Shown: piece after piece, positions 51,422 through 59,949 of the stretch
How positions within the stretch are numbered: the stretch's first letter is position 1
Layout of the letters: every line of letters starts with the position of its first letter
NCBI RefSeq assembly: GCF_000419445.1
Contig: NZ_AULK01000001.1
Coordinates: 682,001 to 746,000, forward strand
DNA from: Gryllotalpicola ginsengisoli DSM 22003
GTDB lineage: Bacteria; Actinomycetota; Actinomycetes; Actinomycetales; Microbacteriaceae
Direction of reading: 5' to 3'
DNA: 64,000 nucleotides
Position numbers and translations under genes: made by a program
The notes under the pieces: model-generated
What the model was told of the DNA's origin: nothing
Databases searched by the model: none
Seen by the model: the letters and a program-made list of their open reading frames with translations, nothing else

Positions 51422-52015
51422 ATGGAGGACGTTCCGGGACGTGTCGGCCGCCGGGCGGTCAACGCCGCGCGCAAGGAATCGGCCATCCGCCGCGCCGCTA
51501 TCGAGCTGTGCGAACAGCACGGCTACCCGGCGGTATCGATGGCTCAGATCGCCGCCGGCTCCGGCGTCGCGGAGCGCACCGTGTTCCGCACCTTCGGCTC
51601 CAAGGCCGGGATCTTCTGGAAAGACGCTTTCCTCGGCAGGGTCGTGCAGCACCTCGACCCCGACGCCGGCGTCCGCGACCCCCTCGCCGCCACATTGAGG
51701 GCGACCGAGGCGGCGGCCCGCGCGCTGAGGGCGGAAGACCGCGAGCTCGAAGCACGACGGCGCGCGGTGATCCTTGCCGAACCGGAACTCCGGGGCGCCG
51801 GCGCGCTTGCACTCGGCAGCAGCATCGCGGACCTGGCGGAACTCCTCACCCCGCCGCACGCCACGACCGACCAGAAGCGGCGCGTGGACCTCTTCGCCCT
51901 CTTCGCGGCGATGGCCATCGCATACGAACCGCTTACCCCCGAGCGGCAGGTCGACGACTGGGTCTCTCGCCTGAGGGAAGCGCTGACCCTTGCCGCGAAG
52001 GGTCCTCTCGCATGA
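51422..52015 (+). CDS. TetR-family regulator
   Basis: The 197-residue protein has the TetR DNA-binding helices: AARKESAIRRAAIELCEQHGYPAVSMAQIAAGSGVAERTVFRTFGSKAGIFWKDAF, followed by an all-helical effector domain. It is divergent from the exported MBL hydrolase, and their 77-nt gap has an inverted repeat. TAGCTT near the ATG could be a -10 box giving a very short leader. The ligand is unknown. Confidence 0.87.
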   Translation: MEDVPGRVGRRAVNAARKESAIRRAAIELCEQHGYPAVSMAQIAAGSGVAERTVFRTFGSKAGIFWKDAFLGRVVQHLDPDAGVRDPLAATLRATEAAARALRAEDRELEARRRAVILAEPELRGAGALALGSSIADLAELLTPPHATTDQKRRVDLFALFAAMAIAYEPLTPERQVDDWVSRLREALTLAAKGPLA

Positions 52016-52129
52016 CCCGTCGACCCTGACAGTGATCGGCCGTGTTGTTACGCAGTGCTACGTCCGGCGCAACACCTTTAGCCTGGTCAGTCCGCGCTCG
52101 TTCGAAGTCGCCGCCGACACCCCGGCCGC

Positions 52130-53032
52130 TCAGACGGTGTAGAAGTCGTCGTAGGCCAGATCGTCCATGAGGCGCGGGTGGGTCGGCGTCCAGTGCAGAC
52201 GGCTTTGCGTCGCAGTGCTGACGGCGGGCAGGTCGAAGGCGACCAGCGTACTGAGGAAGCCGAAGTGCTGGGGTAGTTGCTCGTCGGGAATGCTCACGGC
52301 AGGCAGGCCGAGGTGTTCACCGATGGTCTCCGCCACGTCTCGCAGAGGAACGCCCTCGTCATGCACGGCATGCCAGCGGGTTCCCGCCGGGGCGTCTTCA
52401 AGGGCGAGGCGGAACAGGCGCCCGGCGTCGATGGTGTGGACGGCGGGCCAACGGTTGGTGCCGTCGCCCGCGTAGCCAGACATGCCGGTGCGTCGGGCGA
52501 TGTCGATCAGCGCGCCGGCAAAGCCGCGACGGTTCGGCCTGCTGTGCGTGATCAGCGGGAGTCGCACGACGGCTGCGCGTACGCTGCGCTCGGCCAGACC
52601 CAGCACAACCGACTCGGCGGCGGCAGGGCCCTGCGTCGGGGCGATGTCGGACTCGACAGCCGGGCGGCCCTGCGGGCCGAGCGCGCCGATGGCGGCCGCG
52701 GAGATGAGCGGCTTGCCCGTGCCCGCCAGTGCGTCGCCCAGCGCGGCCACGGCCTTCGCACCGGCGGCTCCGGCGCCGGCCATGTTGCCGGCGCGCATCT
52801 CGTCGGCGTCGAACAGGGCGAGGTGGACGACTCCGTCGGCCTCGCCGGCCGCCTGCCGGAGCACGTCGAGGCGGCTGAGGTCGCCGCGCACCGTGCGCGC
52901 GCCGAGAGCCTCGACGACCTGGGCGCTACGGTCGCTCCGGGCCAGCCCGCTGACCTCGTGACCGGCTTCGATCAGCTCGGGGATGACGGCCGAGGCGATG
53001 TGCCCGGAGGCTCCGGTGACGAACACGCGCAT
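52130..53032 (-). CDS. NAD-dependent epimerase/dehydratase (atypical SDR)
   Basis: The 300-residue protein has the extended-SDR nucleotide motif VFVTGASGHIASAVIPELIEAG and the following LARSDRSAQVVEALGARTVRGDLSRLDVLRQA, VVHLALFDADEM and AAAIGALGP. A canonical YxxxK is not seen where expected, so it may belong to the atypical SDRs active on NAD(P)H-linked isomerisation or sensing. It is divergent from a TetR gene and an inverted repeat lies between the two. The preceding 114-nt gap (52016-52129) shows no gene. Confidence 0.8.
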   Translation of the reverse strand: MRVFVTGASGHIASAVIPELIEAGHEVSGLARSDRSAQVVEALGARTVRGDLSRLDVLRQAAGEADGVVHLALFDADEMRAGNMAGAGAAGAKAVAALGDALAGTGKPLISAAAIGALGPQGRPAVESDIAPTQGPAAAESVVLGLAERSVRAAVVRLPLITHSRPNRRGFAGALIDIARRTGMSGYAGDGTNRWPAVHTIDAGRLFRLALEDAPAGTRWHAVHDEGVPLRDVAETIGEHLGLPAVSIPDEQLPQHFGFLSTLVAFDLPAVSTATQSRLHWTPTHPRLMDDLAYDDFYTV

Positions 53033-53051
53033 GCGAGGGACCCTTCAGGAT

Positions 53052-53070
53052 GATTACATGATCTGCAATC
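53052..53070. promoter_or_regulatory. Inverted repeat between SDR and TetR genes
   Basis: GATTACA-TGATC-TGCAATC has 7-bp arms with one mismatch. It lies 20 nt upstream of the SDR start and 47 nt upstream of the TetR start, placed to let the TetR protein control both genes. Confidence 0.55.
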
Positions 53071-53116
53071 ACCATAGGACTCGAATTCAGTCTCTGCACT
53101 CACTACGCTGACGGAC

Positions 53117-53686
53117 ATGCCGCGATGGGAGCCGGACGCGGTTGGCCGTCTACAGGAGGCCGCGTTCGCACTGTTCTCCGAACAGGGATTCGAGCGCACC
53201 ACGATCGTGCAGATCGCCCAGCGGGCCGGGCTCACCGAGCGGACGTTCTTCAACCACTTCGCTGACAAGCGAGAGGTGCTGTTCGGTCCTATCGCCGATG
53301 CCCAACGGGTCGCAGTCGTCTCTGGCATAGCCGACAGTCCTTCGGCATTTCCGGTGCTGGGGGCCGTCGTATTCGGCCTCCAGACCGCCGCGGACCAGGT
53401 GTTTGAGCCCCGCCGCGACGTGGTCATCCGCCGCAGGCACTTGGTGGAAGCCACTCCCGAGCTGCGCGAGCGCGAACTGCGGAAGCACGCCGCGCTCACC
53501 GAGGCGATCGCCGATGCCCTGTGCGCCCGTGGCACCGACCTCGCCACCGCGCAACTGGCCGCCCGCGCCGGCATGGCGATTCACCAGTCCGCCATGCAGC
53601 AGTGGGCAGAGCCCAGCGAGTCGCGACCCCTGCGCGAACTCCTCGCCGAAGCGCAGGCCTCCCTGTGCCGCATCGCGGCGCTGTAG
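53117..53686 (+). CDS. TetR-family regulator
   Basis: The 189-residue protein has a TetR helix-turn-helix (GRLQEAAFALFSEQGFERTTIVQIAQRAGLTERTFFNHFADKREVLF) followed by a helical ligand domain of which RRRHLVEATPELRERELRKHAALTEAI is typical for the family. It is divergent from the atypical SDR gene. The effector is unknown. Base composition is slightly less GC-rich than around it in the promoter. Confidence 0.87.
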   Translation: MPRWEPDAVGRLQEAAFALFSEQGFERTTIVQIAQRAGLTERTFFNHFADKREVLFGPIADAQRVAVVSGIADSPSAFPVLGAVVFGLQTAADQVFEPRRDVVIRRRHLVEATPELRERELRKHAALTEAIADALCARGTDLATAQLAARAGMAIHQSAMQQWAEPSESRPLRELLAEAQASLCRIAAL

Positions 53687-53794
53687 CGCGGAGGCTCATC
53701 ACTCGGCACACGGAGGCGCTCGTGTGGCAGGAGAAGGCCGACGCGATCGAAGCGCGCATGCGGCGGTCGTGGCAGGAAAGCCACCCGCAATGCA

Positions 53795-53824
53795 CGAGAG
53801 GCGACCCAAACGGGTCGCCTCTCG
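53795..53824. terminator. Strong hairpin between the TetR gene and tmRNA
   Basis: CGAGAGGCGACCC and GGGTCGCCTCTCG form a perfect 13-bp stem with a 4-nt AAAC loop. It lies 80 nt beyond the tmRNA 3' end (minus strand) and about 110 nt beyond the TetR stop (plus strand), so it may end both transcripts. There is no U-rich tail. The rest of 53687-53903 shows no convincing gene. Confidence 0.65.
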
Positions 53825-53903
53825 GTCTCGAAGCGTGTGACGGCGCCGCTGGCTCTGTTCCTCCACGCGCTCTTTGTGGACCGCGTTTCTCATGAGAGCC
53901 GAA

Positions 53904-54294
53904 TGGTGGAGATGGGGGGAATTGAACCCCCGTCCATCGCTGTGGTCGTCTGCCTTCTACGGGCGTAGCCGCGCTTGACGTTTTGCTCGGCCCCGGGGCT
54001 AGGTGGCGGCCACCACCCCGACGGGCCCAGCCTCAGTGCAAGTCCCCGATCGCCCTGAGACACGACGATCGAGCAAGCCTTCTAGCTGACGCCAGAACCG
54101 GGTTGAAGGCGAGTAACCGGACTGACGGCCATTTCAGTAGCTACTGGGAACTACGCCGCGAGGGCGAAGTCAGCAGCCTTGGCAGTGACCTTGTTATCGG
54201 CACTTATATTTTGCAGGGGGCGTTAACGAGATAACCCCGCATCCTCGGCCCGCTTCTCAGACTCGCTCAGGCGATGTCGAAACCGATCATCCCC
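53904..54294 (-). ncRNA. ssrA: Transfer-messenger RNA (tmRNA)
   Basis: The 391-nt RNA has paired ends: 5' GGGGATG with 3' CATCTCC, then A and the encoded CCA. The 5' region continues ATCGGTTTCGACATC, and the T arm is GGGGGTTCAATTCCCCC. An internal reading frame ends in codons for DFALAA and TAG. These are the features of a one-piece bacterial tmRNA, which rescues stalled ribosomes together with SmpB (gene at 55761-56237). Pseudoknot segments such as CCGGTTCTGG are present in the middle. Confidence 0.95.
54151..54201 (-). other. tmRNA proteolysis-tag reading frame
   Basis: Reading from GCC at 54201 the frame gives ADNKVTAKAADFALAA and the stop TAG. The AD start and the ALAA end fit actinobacterial tags recognised by ClpXP/ClpAP. 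The resume codon is inferred from this agreement and from the preceding TAAGT. Confidence 0.75.
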
Positions 54295-54494
54295 ATGAGT
54301 GGCGGGCGCTGCCACACGCTGTCGAGTTGTTGCAGTTGCTTCTCCCGCGGATCGTGCCGCGGGCTCACCAATATACAACGGATGCGTCGCCCTAAGATTC
54401 CCGCACGACCGATGCCGCACCCCCGATCCGCCCGGCCACCGCCGCCGACGCATCCGCCTGTGCCGCCATCTACGCCCCCTACGTCACGGACACC

Positions 54495-54944
54495 GTGATC
54501 AGCTTCGAGACCGAGCCCCCGACGGCCGACGCGTTCGAGGAGCGCATCGCCGAGGCATCCGCCGCCCACGCCTGGCTCGTGGCCGAGCGCGGCGGCGAGG
54601 TGCTCGGCTATGCCTACGGGCACCGCTTCAGCGCCCGGGCCGCCTACGACTGGTCGTGCGAGACGAGCATCTATGTCGACACGGCGCGGCGCAGGGCCGG
54701 CATCGGCCGGGCGCTGTACACGGAATTGCTCGACGTGCTCGCCCGGCGCGGCTACCGGCGCGCGTTCGCCGGGGTGGCGCTGCCCAACGACGCGAGCCTC
54801 GGACTGCACCGCTCCTTCGGCTTCGAAGACTGCGGCGTCTACCGCCGCGTGGGCTGGAAGAACGGCGCCTGGCACGACGTCGCCTGGCTGCAGCGCGACC
54901 TGCAGACCGACGAGGTCGACCCGCCGGCACCTGTGCCACGCTAG
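54495..54944 (+). CDS. GNAT acetyltransferase, phosphinothricin-acetyltransferase-like (5' end possibly frameshifted)
   Basis: The protein has the GNAT acetyl-CoA site [81 protein letters not shown], close to PAT/MnaT-type N-acetyltransferases. The annotated GTG (54495) cuts off the first strand: codons from about 54424 read IRPATAADASACAAIYAPYV, the normal family start, but no usual start codon lies in that frame. An ATG at 54412 would join this frame if the C5 run after it had one more C. So it is either a real frameshift, a sequence error, or an unusual start. Confidence 0.75.
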   Translation: MISFETEPPTADAFEERIAEASAAHAWLVAERGGEVLGYAYGHRFSARAAYDWSCETSIYVDTARRRAGIGRALYTELLDVLARRGYRRAFAGVALPNDASLGLHRSFGFEDCGVYRRVGWKNGAWHDVAWLQRDLQTDEVDPPAPVPR

Positions 54945-54951
54945 AAGGGTG

Positions 54952-55248
54952 ATGGCTTTTCCCGAGGTGGACGAGGAGCTGGAGCACCTGCTGGACGCCG
55001 AGGCGCGCTTCGACACCCCCTGGCGCACCGTCGTCTGGAACGACCCGGTGAACCTCATGTCGTATGTCGTCTACGTCTTCCGCTCCTACTTCGGCTTCAG
55101 CGAAGACAAGGCGACCCGCCTCATGCTCGCCGTGCACCACGAGGGCAAGGCGGTCGTCGCGGAGGGCACCCGCGAAGAGATGGAGCGGCACGTGCAGGCC
55201 ATGCACGAGTACGGCCTGTGGGCCACCGTCGACAAGGCGGAGGGCTGA
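54952..55248 (+). CDS. clpS: ATP-dependent Clp protease adaptor ClpS
   Basis: The 98-residue protein matches Clp[72 protein letters not shown]. The substrate-binding pocket (DP, and the Met/His line) binds N-degrons and hands proteins to ClpC/ClpA. The ATG at 54952 or the GTG just before it may be used. It is followed after 2 nt by DUF2017, its usual actinobacterial neighbour. Confidence 0.94.
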   Translation: MAFPEVDEELEHLLDAEARFDTPWRTVVWNDPVNLMSYVVYVFRSYFGFSEDKATRLMLAVHHEGKAVVAEGTREEMERHVQAMHEYGLWATVDKAEG

Positions 55249-55250
55249 GC

Positions 55251-55754
55251 GTGATCGTCCGACCCACCCGCGACGGCCGCGTGCGCGCCGAGTTCGACGA
55301 GGTCGAGCGCGACATGCTCGCGCAGCTGACGAACGAGCTGGTCGACCTGCTGACCCAGACGGATGCCGGACCCGACGCCGCCGCGGACCCGGCGCTGCCC
55401 CGCGACCCCGCTCTGGAGCGGCTGCTGCCCGACGCGTACCGCGAAGACGCCGACGCCGCCGCGGAGTTCCGCCGCTTCACCGAGGACGACCTGCTGGCGC
55501 TCAAGACCGGCAACGCGCTGACCGTGGCGCGTGGCGCCGCCGACGGCTCCGTCGTGCTCACCGAGAGCGAGGTGCTGCCCTGGCTGCGCACGCTCACCGA
55601 TCTGCGGCTGGCGCTCGCCACGCGGCTCGGCATCGAGACCGACGAGGACGAAGGGTCGGACGCGCCGGAGCTCGCCCCGGCGAAGGCGGCGTACTGGTGG
55701 CTCGGGGAGCTTCAGGAACGCCTCATCCGTGCGCTCGAAGCGCACGCCGGCTGA
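55251..55754 (+). CDS. DUF2017 family protein
   Basis: The 167-residue acidic protein (IVRPTRDGRVRAEFDEVERDMLAQLTNELVDLLTQ...DPALERLLPDAYREDADAAAEFRRFTEDDLLALK) is the conserved actinobacterial partner encoded after clpS. It has no known biochemical role; the gene pair suggests a link with the Clp system. The GTG start at 55251 is 2 nt after the clpS stop. Confidence 0.86.
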   Translation: MIVRPTRDGRVRAEFDEVERDMLAQLTNELVDLLTQTDAGPDAAADPALPRDPALERLLPDAYREDADAAAEFRRFTEDDLLALKTGNALTVARGAADGSVVLTESEVLPWLRTLTDLRLALATRLGIETDEDEGSDAPELAPAKAAYWWLGELQERLIRALEAHAG

Positions 55755-55760
55755 GGCGCC

Positions 55761-56237
55761 CTACTCCCCGATCAGGTTGCGCTGCCGCATGGCCCGCTCG
55801 GCCTCGCGCTTGTCCTGCCGCTCGCGCAGCGCCTGGCGCTTGTCGTACTCGCGCTTGCCCTTCGCGAGCGCGATCTCGACCTTCGCCCGTCCGTCGCTGA
55901 AGTACAGCTGCAGCGGGACGATCGTGTAGCCGCCCTCCTTGACCTTGCTCGCGAGCTTGAGGATCTGATGCTTGTGCAGCAGCAGCTTCCGCTTGCGGCG
56001 CGGCGCGTGATTGTTCCACGTGCCGTCGAGGTACTCGGGGATGTACACGGCGTCGAGCCACGCCTCACCGCCGTCGATGAAGGCGTAGCCGTCGACGAGC
56101 GACGCACGCCCCTCGCGCAGGCTCTTGACCTCGGTGCCGGTGAGCACCAGGCCCGCCTCATAGGTGTCTTCGATCAGGTAGTCGTGGCGCGCCTTGCGAT
56201 TGGTGGCCACGACCTTCTGGCCACGTTCTCTGGGCAC
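55761..56237 (-). CDS. smpB: SsrA-binding protein SmpB
   Basis: The 158-residue protein has the SmpB core: [67 protein letters not shown]-like basic stretch, [48 protein letters not shown]. It binds tmRNA and fills the decoding site. The ssrA gene lies 1.5 kb away on the same strand; clpS and two others lie between. It is convergent with DUF2017, with 6 nt between stops. Confidence 0.96.
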   Translation of the reverse strand: MPRERGQKVVATNRKARHDYLIEDTYEAGLVLTGTEVKSLREGRASLVDGYAFIDGGEAWLDAVYIPEYLDGTWNNHAPRRKRKLLLHKHQILKLASKVKEGGYTIVPLQLYFSDGRAKVEIALAKGKREYDKRQALRERQDKREAERAMRQRNLIGE

Positions 56238-56298
56238 GGATGACTCTCCTGGTCGTTCGGCGGAACTTCCAGTTTACCGGGCTGAAGACCCGGTGCCG

Positions 56299-57213
56299 TT
56301 ACACGCGCAGGTACCGGGTGATCGCGATGTTGCTCGCGATCGCGGCGACCACGATGCCGGCGACCACGAGGATCGGCACCACGATCAGCGCCTGGTCGGT
56401 GCCGACGAAGCTCGTGAACGGAACCGCCTGCTGCAGGTAGCCCTGCACGAAGAACTTCACGATGCCCCAGGTCGCGGCGCCGGCCAGCAGGGAGCCGACG
56501 ACCGAGGCGAAGACGCCCTCGAGCACGAAGGGGGTCTGGATGAACCTGTTCGACGCGCCGACCAGCCGCATGATGCCGAGCTCCCGTCGCCGGGAGAACG
56601 CGGAGAGCCGGATCGTCGTGGCGATGAGCAGCGCGGCGGCGACGAGCATCAGCACGGCGATGCCGATCGCGGTGAAGCTCGCGACGTTGAGCATCGAGAA
56701 GATCTGGTCGAGGTATTGGCGCTGGTCGGTGACGGATTGCACGCCGGGGATGCTCGACAGGCTCTCCACGATCACGGCCGACTGGTTCGGGTCCTTCAAG
56801 TTGATCCAGAAGGTCTGGTTCAGCAGGTCGGGCGTGACGTAGTCCGCGACCGGGTTGTCCTTGAACTGCTTCTTGAACTCGGCGTAGACCTGCTTGTGGT
56901 CCTCGAAGTCGTAGTGCTTGATGAACTTCGCCAGGGCGGGCGAGTCGAGCTCCTTCTTGACGGCGGCGATCTGGGCGCTCGTCGCGTCCTTGCCCGTGCA
57001 GGTCTGGCTCTGGTCGGTGGCCGTGCACATGTACACCGCCACCTGGGCCCGGTCGTACCAGTAGCCCTTCATCTGGCCGATCTGCATCTGCATCAGGATG
57101 GCCGCGCCGACGAAGGTCAGCGAGATGAAGGTGACGAGGATCACCGAGACGACCATCGACAGGTTGCGGCGCAGGCCGCTGGCCGCCTCGGTCCAGATGA
57201 GCGCGAATCGCAT
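56299..57213 (-). CDS. ftsX: Cell division protein FtsX
   Basis: The 304-residue membrane protein has the FtsX layout. Helix 1 is MVVSVILVTFISLTFVGAAILM, a 130-residue extracytoplasmic domain follows, then three helices (IGIAVLMLVAAALLIATTIRL; VVGSLLAGAATWGIVKFF; LIVVPILVVAGIVVAAIASN). The loop before helix 3 reads FSRRRELGIMRLVGASNRFIQTPFVLEGV. It couples FtsE ATPase activity to cell-wall hydrolases such as RipC. The ATG overlaps the ftsE stop by one base. Confidence 0.93.
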   Translation of the reverse strand: MRFALIWTEAASGLRRNLSMVVSVILVTFISLTFVGAAILMQMQIGQMKGYWYDRAQVAVYMCTATDQSQTCTGKDATSAQIAAVKKELDSPALAKFIKHYDFEDHKQVYAEFKKQFKDNPVADYVTPDLLNQTFWINLKDPNQSAVIVESLSSIPGVQSVTDQRQYLDQIFSMLNVASFTAIGIAVLMLVAAALLIATTIRLSAFSRRRELGIMRLVGASNRFIQTPFVLEGVFASVVGSLLAGAATWGIVKFFVQGYLQQAVPFTSFVGTDQALIVVPILVVAGIVVAAIASNIAITRYLRV

Positions 57214-58205
57214 TACTTCACCGGCCCCACGTTCTGGTCTTCGAAGTCCTGATCGTCCGTGCCGTTCTTCGCCGCGCGCAGGCCGAGGCGCTCGGCGAGC
57301 GAGATCTCGGCGGGGCGCACGACGGGGTTGGAGCGGGTGATCGGGCGCACGTTGTCGGGCTGCGCGGCAGGCGCCTGCGCGGCAGGCGCGGCGACCGGCT
57401 CCACCTGGACCGGCTGCTCCCCCACCGGCGCGGCGACCGGGACGACGACGCCGGTCGGCAGCTGCACGGCCTGCGGCTGCGCCGGCTCCTCCTGCCGCTT
57501 CTTCTGGATCGGGATGGCGGCGGTGACGCCGTATCCGCCGTGCCGCTCATCGCGCACGATCCGGCCCTGCGACAGCTCGATCACGCGCTTCTTCATCTGA
57601 TCGACGAAGGATGCCTCGTGGGTGGCCATGATCACGGTGGTACCGCCGGCGTTGATGCGCTCGAGCACGCTCATGATCCCGGCACTCGTGGCCGGGTCGA
57701 GGTTTCCGGTCGGCTCGTCGGCCAGCAGGATCTGCGGCTTGTTCACCACGGCGCGGGCGATGGCGACGCGCTGCTGCTCGCCGCCGGACAGCTCGTGAGG
57801 CATCCGCTGCCCCTTGCCGTCCAGGCCGACCATCTTGAGCACGTCGGGCACCGCCTCCTGGATGAAGCCGCGCGACTTGCCGATCACCTGCAGGGTGAAG
57901 GCCACGTTCTGGTAGACGGTCTTGTTCGGCAGCAGCCGGAAGTCCTGGAACACGACGCCGAGGTTGCGGCGGAAGTAGGGGACCTTGCGGCTCGAGATCG
58001 CGCCGAGGTCCTGGCCGAGCACGTGGATCTTGCCCTTCGTCGGCTTCTCCTCCTTGAGGATCAGGCGCAAGCAGCTCGACTTGCCTGACCCGGAGGCGCC
58101 GACGAGGAACACGAACTCGCCGCGTTGCACTTCGAAGGACACGTCGCCGAGGGCCGGACGCGACGTGCCGCGATACTGCTTTGAGATGTGATCGAACCGG
58201 ATCAT
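57213..58205 (-). CDS. ftsE: Cell division ATP-binding protein FtsE with long C-terminal tail
   Basis: The first 228 residues are a normal FtsE ATPase: Walker A GASGSGKSS, QDFRLLPNKTVYQNVAF, LSGGEQQRVAIARAVVNKPQILLADEPTGNLDP and THEASFVD. Another 100 residues follow, rich in Pro, Ala, Val and Gln (KKRQEEPAQPQ...) and ending with a conserved-looking AEISLAERLGLRAAKNG. Such tails occur in some actinobacteria and are absent in E. coli FtsE (222 residues). The tail may bind another divisome part; that is inference. Confidence 0.93.
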   Translation of the reverse strand: MIRFDHISKQYRGTSRPALGDVSFEVQRGEFVFLVGASGSGKSSCLRLILKEEKPTKGKIHVLGQDLGAISSRKVPYFRRNLGVVFQDFRLLPNKTVYQNVAFTLQVIGKSRGFIQEAVPDVLKMVGLDGKGQRMPHELSGGEQQRVAIARAVVNKPQILLADEPTGNLDPATSAGIMSVLERINAGGTTVIMATHEASFVDQMKKRVIELSQGRIVRDERHGGYGVTAAIPIQKKRQEEPAQPQAVQLPTGVVVPVAAPVGEQPVQVEPVAAPAAQAPAAQPDNVRPITRSNPVVRPAEISLAERLGLRAAKNGTDDQDFEDQNVGPVK

Positions 58206-58247
58206 GACCGGGCCAGGTTAGGCAGGCCCGTCGCGATTACGGCGCCC

Positions 58248-58331
58248 GACTCGCCGCAACGAGGAGATCGCGCCGCCCGACTCGCCAGCGCCACCGCCCG
58301 CTGGTCGACTCGCGTTCGGCGAATGGAGACC
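58248..58331. repeat. Stop-proximal repeat after prfB
   Basis: On the minus strand, starting at the final base of the prfB stop, the sequence reads GGTCTCCATTCGCCG, AACG, CGAGTCGACCAGCG, then further GC-rich partial copies with GAGTCGGGCG. It is the same element as the one that begins three bases after the FBP gene stop at 18482. It separates prfB from the ftsE start region. Confidence 0.75.
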
Positions 58332-59440
58332 TATTCTTCCGTCTTGCGCTTGCGCCAACGGATGCCCGCCGCGATGAACCCGTCGAGGTTGCCGTCGAAG
58401 ACCGTCTGCGGGTTCCCCACCTCGTAGCCCGTGCGCAGATCCTTGACGAGCTGCTGGCCGTAGAGGAAGTACGAGCGGATCTGGTCGCCCCAGCTGGCGG
58501 TGATGTTGCCGGCCAGCTCCTTCTTCTTCGCCGCCTCCTCCTCGCGCTTGAGCAGCAGCAGCCGGTTCTTCAGCAGCGCCATCGCGGCCGCGCGGTTCTG
58601 GATCTGCGACTTCTCGTCCTGCATCGAGATGACGATGCCCGTCGGGAAGTGGGTGATGCGCACCGCGGAGTCGGTGGTGTTGACGCTCTGGCCGCCGGGT
58701 CCGGAGGAGCGGAACACGTCGACGCGGATGTCGGTCTCGGGGATCTCGATCTCGCCGGTCTCCTCCAGCAGCGGGATGACCTCGACGGCGGCGAAGCTGG
58801 TCTGCCGCTTGTCGGCGCCGCCGAATGGGCTGATGCGGGCGAGGCGGTGCGTGCCCGCCTCGACGGAGAGGATGCCGAAGGCGTACGGCGCGTCCACCTG
58901 GAAGGTGACCGACTTGATGCCCGCTTCCTCGGCGTAGGAGGTGTCCATCACCTTGGTCGGCCAGCCCTGCCGCTCGCAGTAGCGCAGGTACATGCGCAGC
59001 AGCATCTCGGCGAAGTCGGCGGCGTCGACGCCGCCCGCTCCCGAGCGGATCGTGACGACGGCCGGAAGCGCGTCGTACTCCCCGTCGAGCAGGGTCTGCA
59101 CCTCGAGGTCGCCGACGAGCTTCTGCAGCTCGGAGAGTTCGCGCTTGGCCTCCTCGGCGCTCTCGTCGTCGGCCTCGTCGTTCGCCAGCTCGATGAGCAC
59201 CTCGAGGTCGTCGAGGCGCCGCTCGATGCCCTCGACCTTCGCGAGCTCTGCCTGTGCGCGGCTGAGCCGGCTGGTCACCTTCTGGGCCTGTTCGGGGTCG
59301 TCCCACAGGTCGGGGGCGCCGGCCCGCTCGGAGAGTTCGGCGATCTGCGCCTTCAGGTTGTCGACGTCGACGACGGCGCGGATGTCGGAGAAGGTGGAGC
59401 GCACGGAGGCGATCTCACCGGAGAGGTCGAGTTCGATCAT
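58331..59440 (-). CDS. prfB: Peptide chain release factor 2
   Basis: The 369-residue protein has the GGQ motif in SGPGGQSVNTTDSAVRITH and the SPF stop-recognition tripeptide in ARISPFGGADKRQTSFA, which assigns it to RF2 (UGA/UAA). The full protein is read in one frame, so the programmed +1 frameshift found in many RF2 genes is absent. RF2 is followed by ftsE and ftsX as in many actinobacteria. A stop-proximal repeat follows it. Confidence 0.96.
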   Translation of the reverse strand: MIELDLSGEIASVRSTFSDIRAVVDVDNLKAQIAELSERAGAPDLWDDPEQAQKVTSRLSRAQAELAKVEGIERRLDDLEVLIELANDEADDESAEEAKRELSELQKLVGDLEVQTLLDGEYDALPAVVTIRSGAGGVDAADFAEMLLRMYLRYCERQGWPTKVMDTSYAEEAGIKSVTFQVDAPYAFGILSVEAGTHRLARISPFGGADKRQTSFAAVEVIPLLEETGEIEIPETDIRVDVFRSSGPGGQSVNTTDSAVRITHFPTGIVISMQDEKSQIQNRAAAMALLKNRLLLLKREEEAAKKKELAGNITASWGDQIRSYFLYGQQLVKDLRTGYEVGNPQTVFDGNLDGFIAAGIRWRKRKTEE

Positions 59441-59466
59441 GTCCCCCTCAGCCTACCGGCGGCGTG

Positions 59467-59949
59467 CTACCAGAAGACCGGTCGCGAGGCTGCCTCCACC
59501 TCGATGCGCACCCCGGCGGGCACGAACGCCGAGACGACCGGCGGGCGCCACTGCTCGGCGAGCCGCACCGTCGCGCTGCGGCCGTCGCGGGTGCCCGCCC
59601 ACACGAGCGCGACGGGCGTGCTGCGGCCCGCGGTCGCGGCGTCCAGGTACACGGATGCCCCGTGCCTGACCTCCTCAGAGTCCAGCTGCGGCACCACCTC
59701 TCCCCCGCTCTCGGCGGAGAGCCCCGCCGCGTCGAAGGTCTCCGCCCCGGCGAGGGCCGCCCCGTCGGCAAGGGTGTACAGGCGCGAGCGCTCCACGAAC
59801 AGCGAGGTCGCCGCGGTGGCGACGAGCACCAGGGCGAGCGCGACGGCGAAGAACCCGAACACCAGGGGCAGGATCGACCCGTCCTCGCGTTCGCGCAGCG
59901 CCCTCCCGATCACGACGCCGCCCCCATCACACGGTGCTGCCCCGATCAC
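59467..59949 (-). CDS. TadG-related pilus/secreted protein
   Basis: The 160-residue product (148 if it starts at GTG 59913) has the TadG/Rv-type opening REREDGSILPLVFGFFAVALALVLVATAATSLFVERSRLYTLADGAALAGAETFDAAG, one N-terminal membrane helix followed by an extracytoplasmic region. In the Tad system such proteins are minor pilins or assembly factors. The GTG at 59949 overlaps the TadE-like stop by 4 nt and is preferred for coupling. It is last in the Tad operon. Confidence 0.75.
   Translation of the reverse strand: MIGAAPCDGGGVVIGRALREREDGSILPLVFGFFAVALALVLVATAATSLFVERSRLYTLADGAALAGAETFDAAGLSAESGGEVVPQLDSEEVRHGASVYLDAATAGRSTPVALVWAGTRDGRSATVRLAEQWRPPVVSAFVPAGVRIEVEAASRPVFW

Noticed and set aside
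52016-52129. Terminator between the TetR gene and the SDR gene
   Set aside because: GTGTTG and CAACAC can pair, but the loop is long and interrupted, and no U tract follows; it is too weak to annotate.
53687-53794. Possible small gene between the TetR gene and the hairpin
   Set aside because: One frame reads LVWQEKADAIEARMRRSWQE, which looks protein-like, but there is no start codon with a ribosome site and no family is recognised.
58331-59440. Programmed frameshift in prfB
   Set aside because: The whole release factor, including its first residues, is read in one frame and no early in-frame TGA is present.
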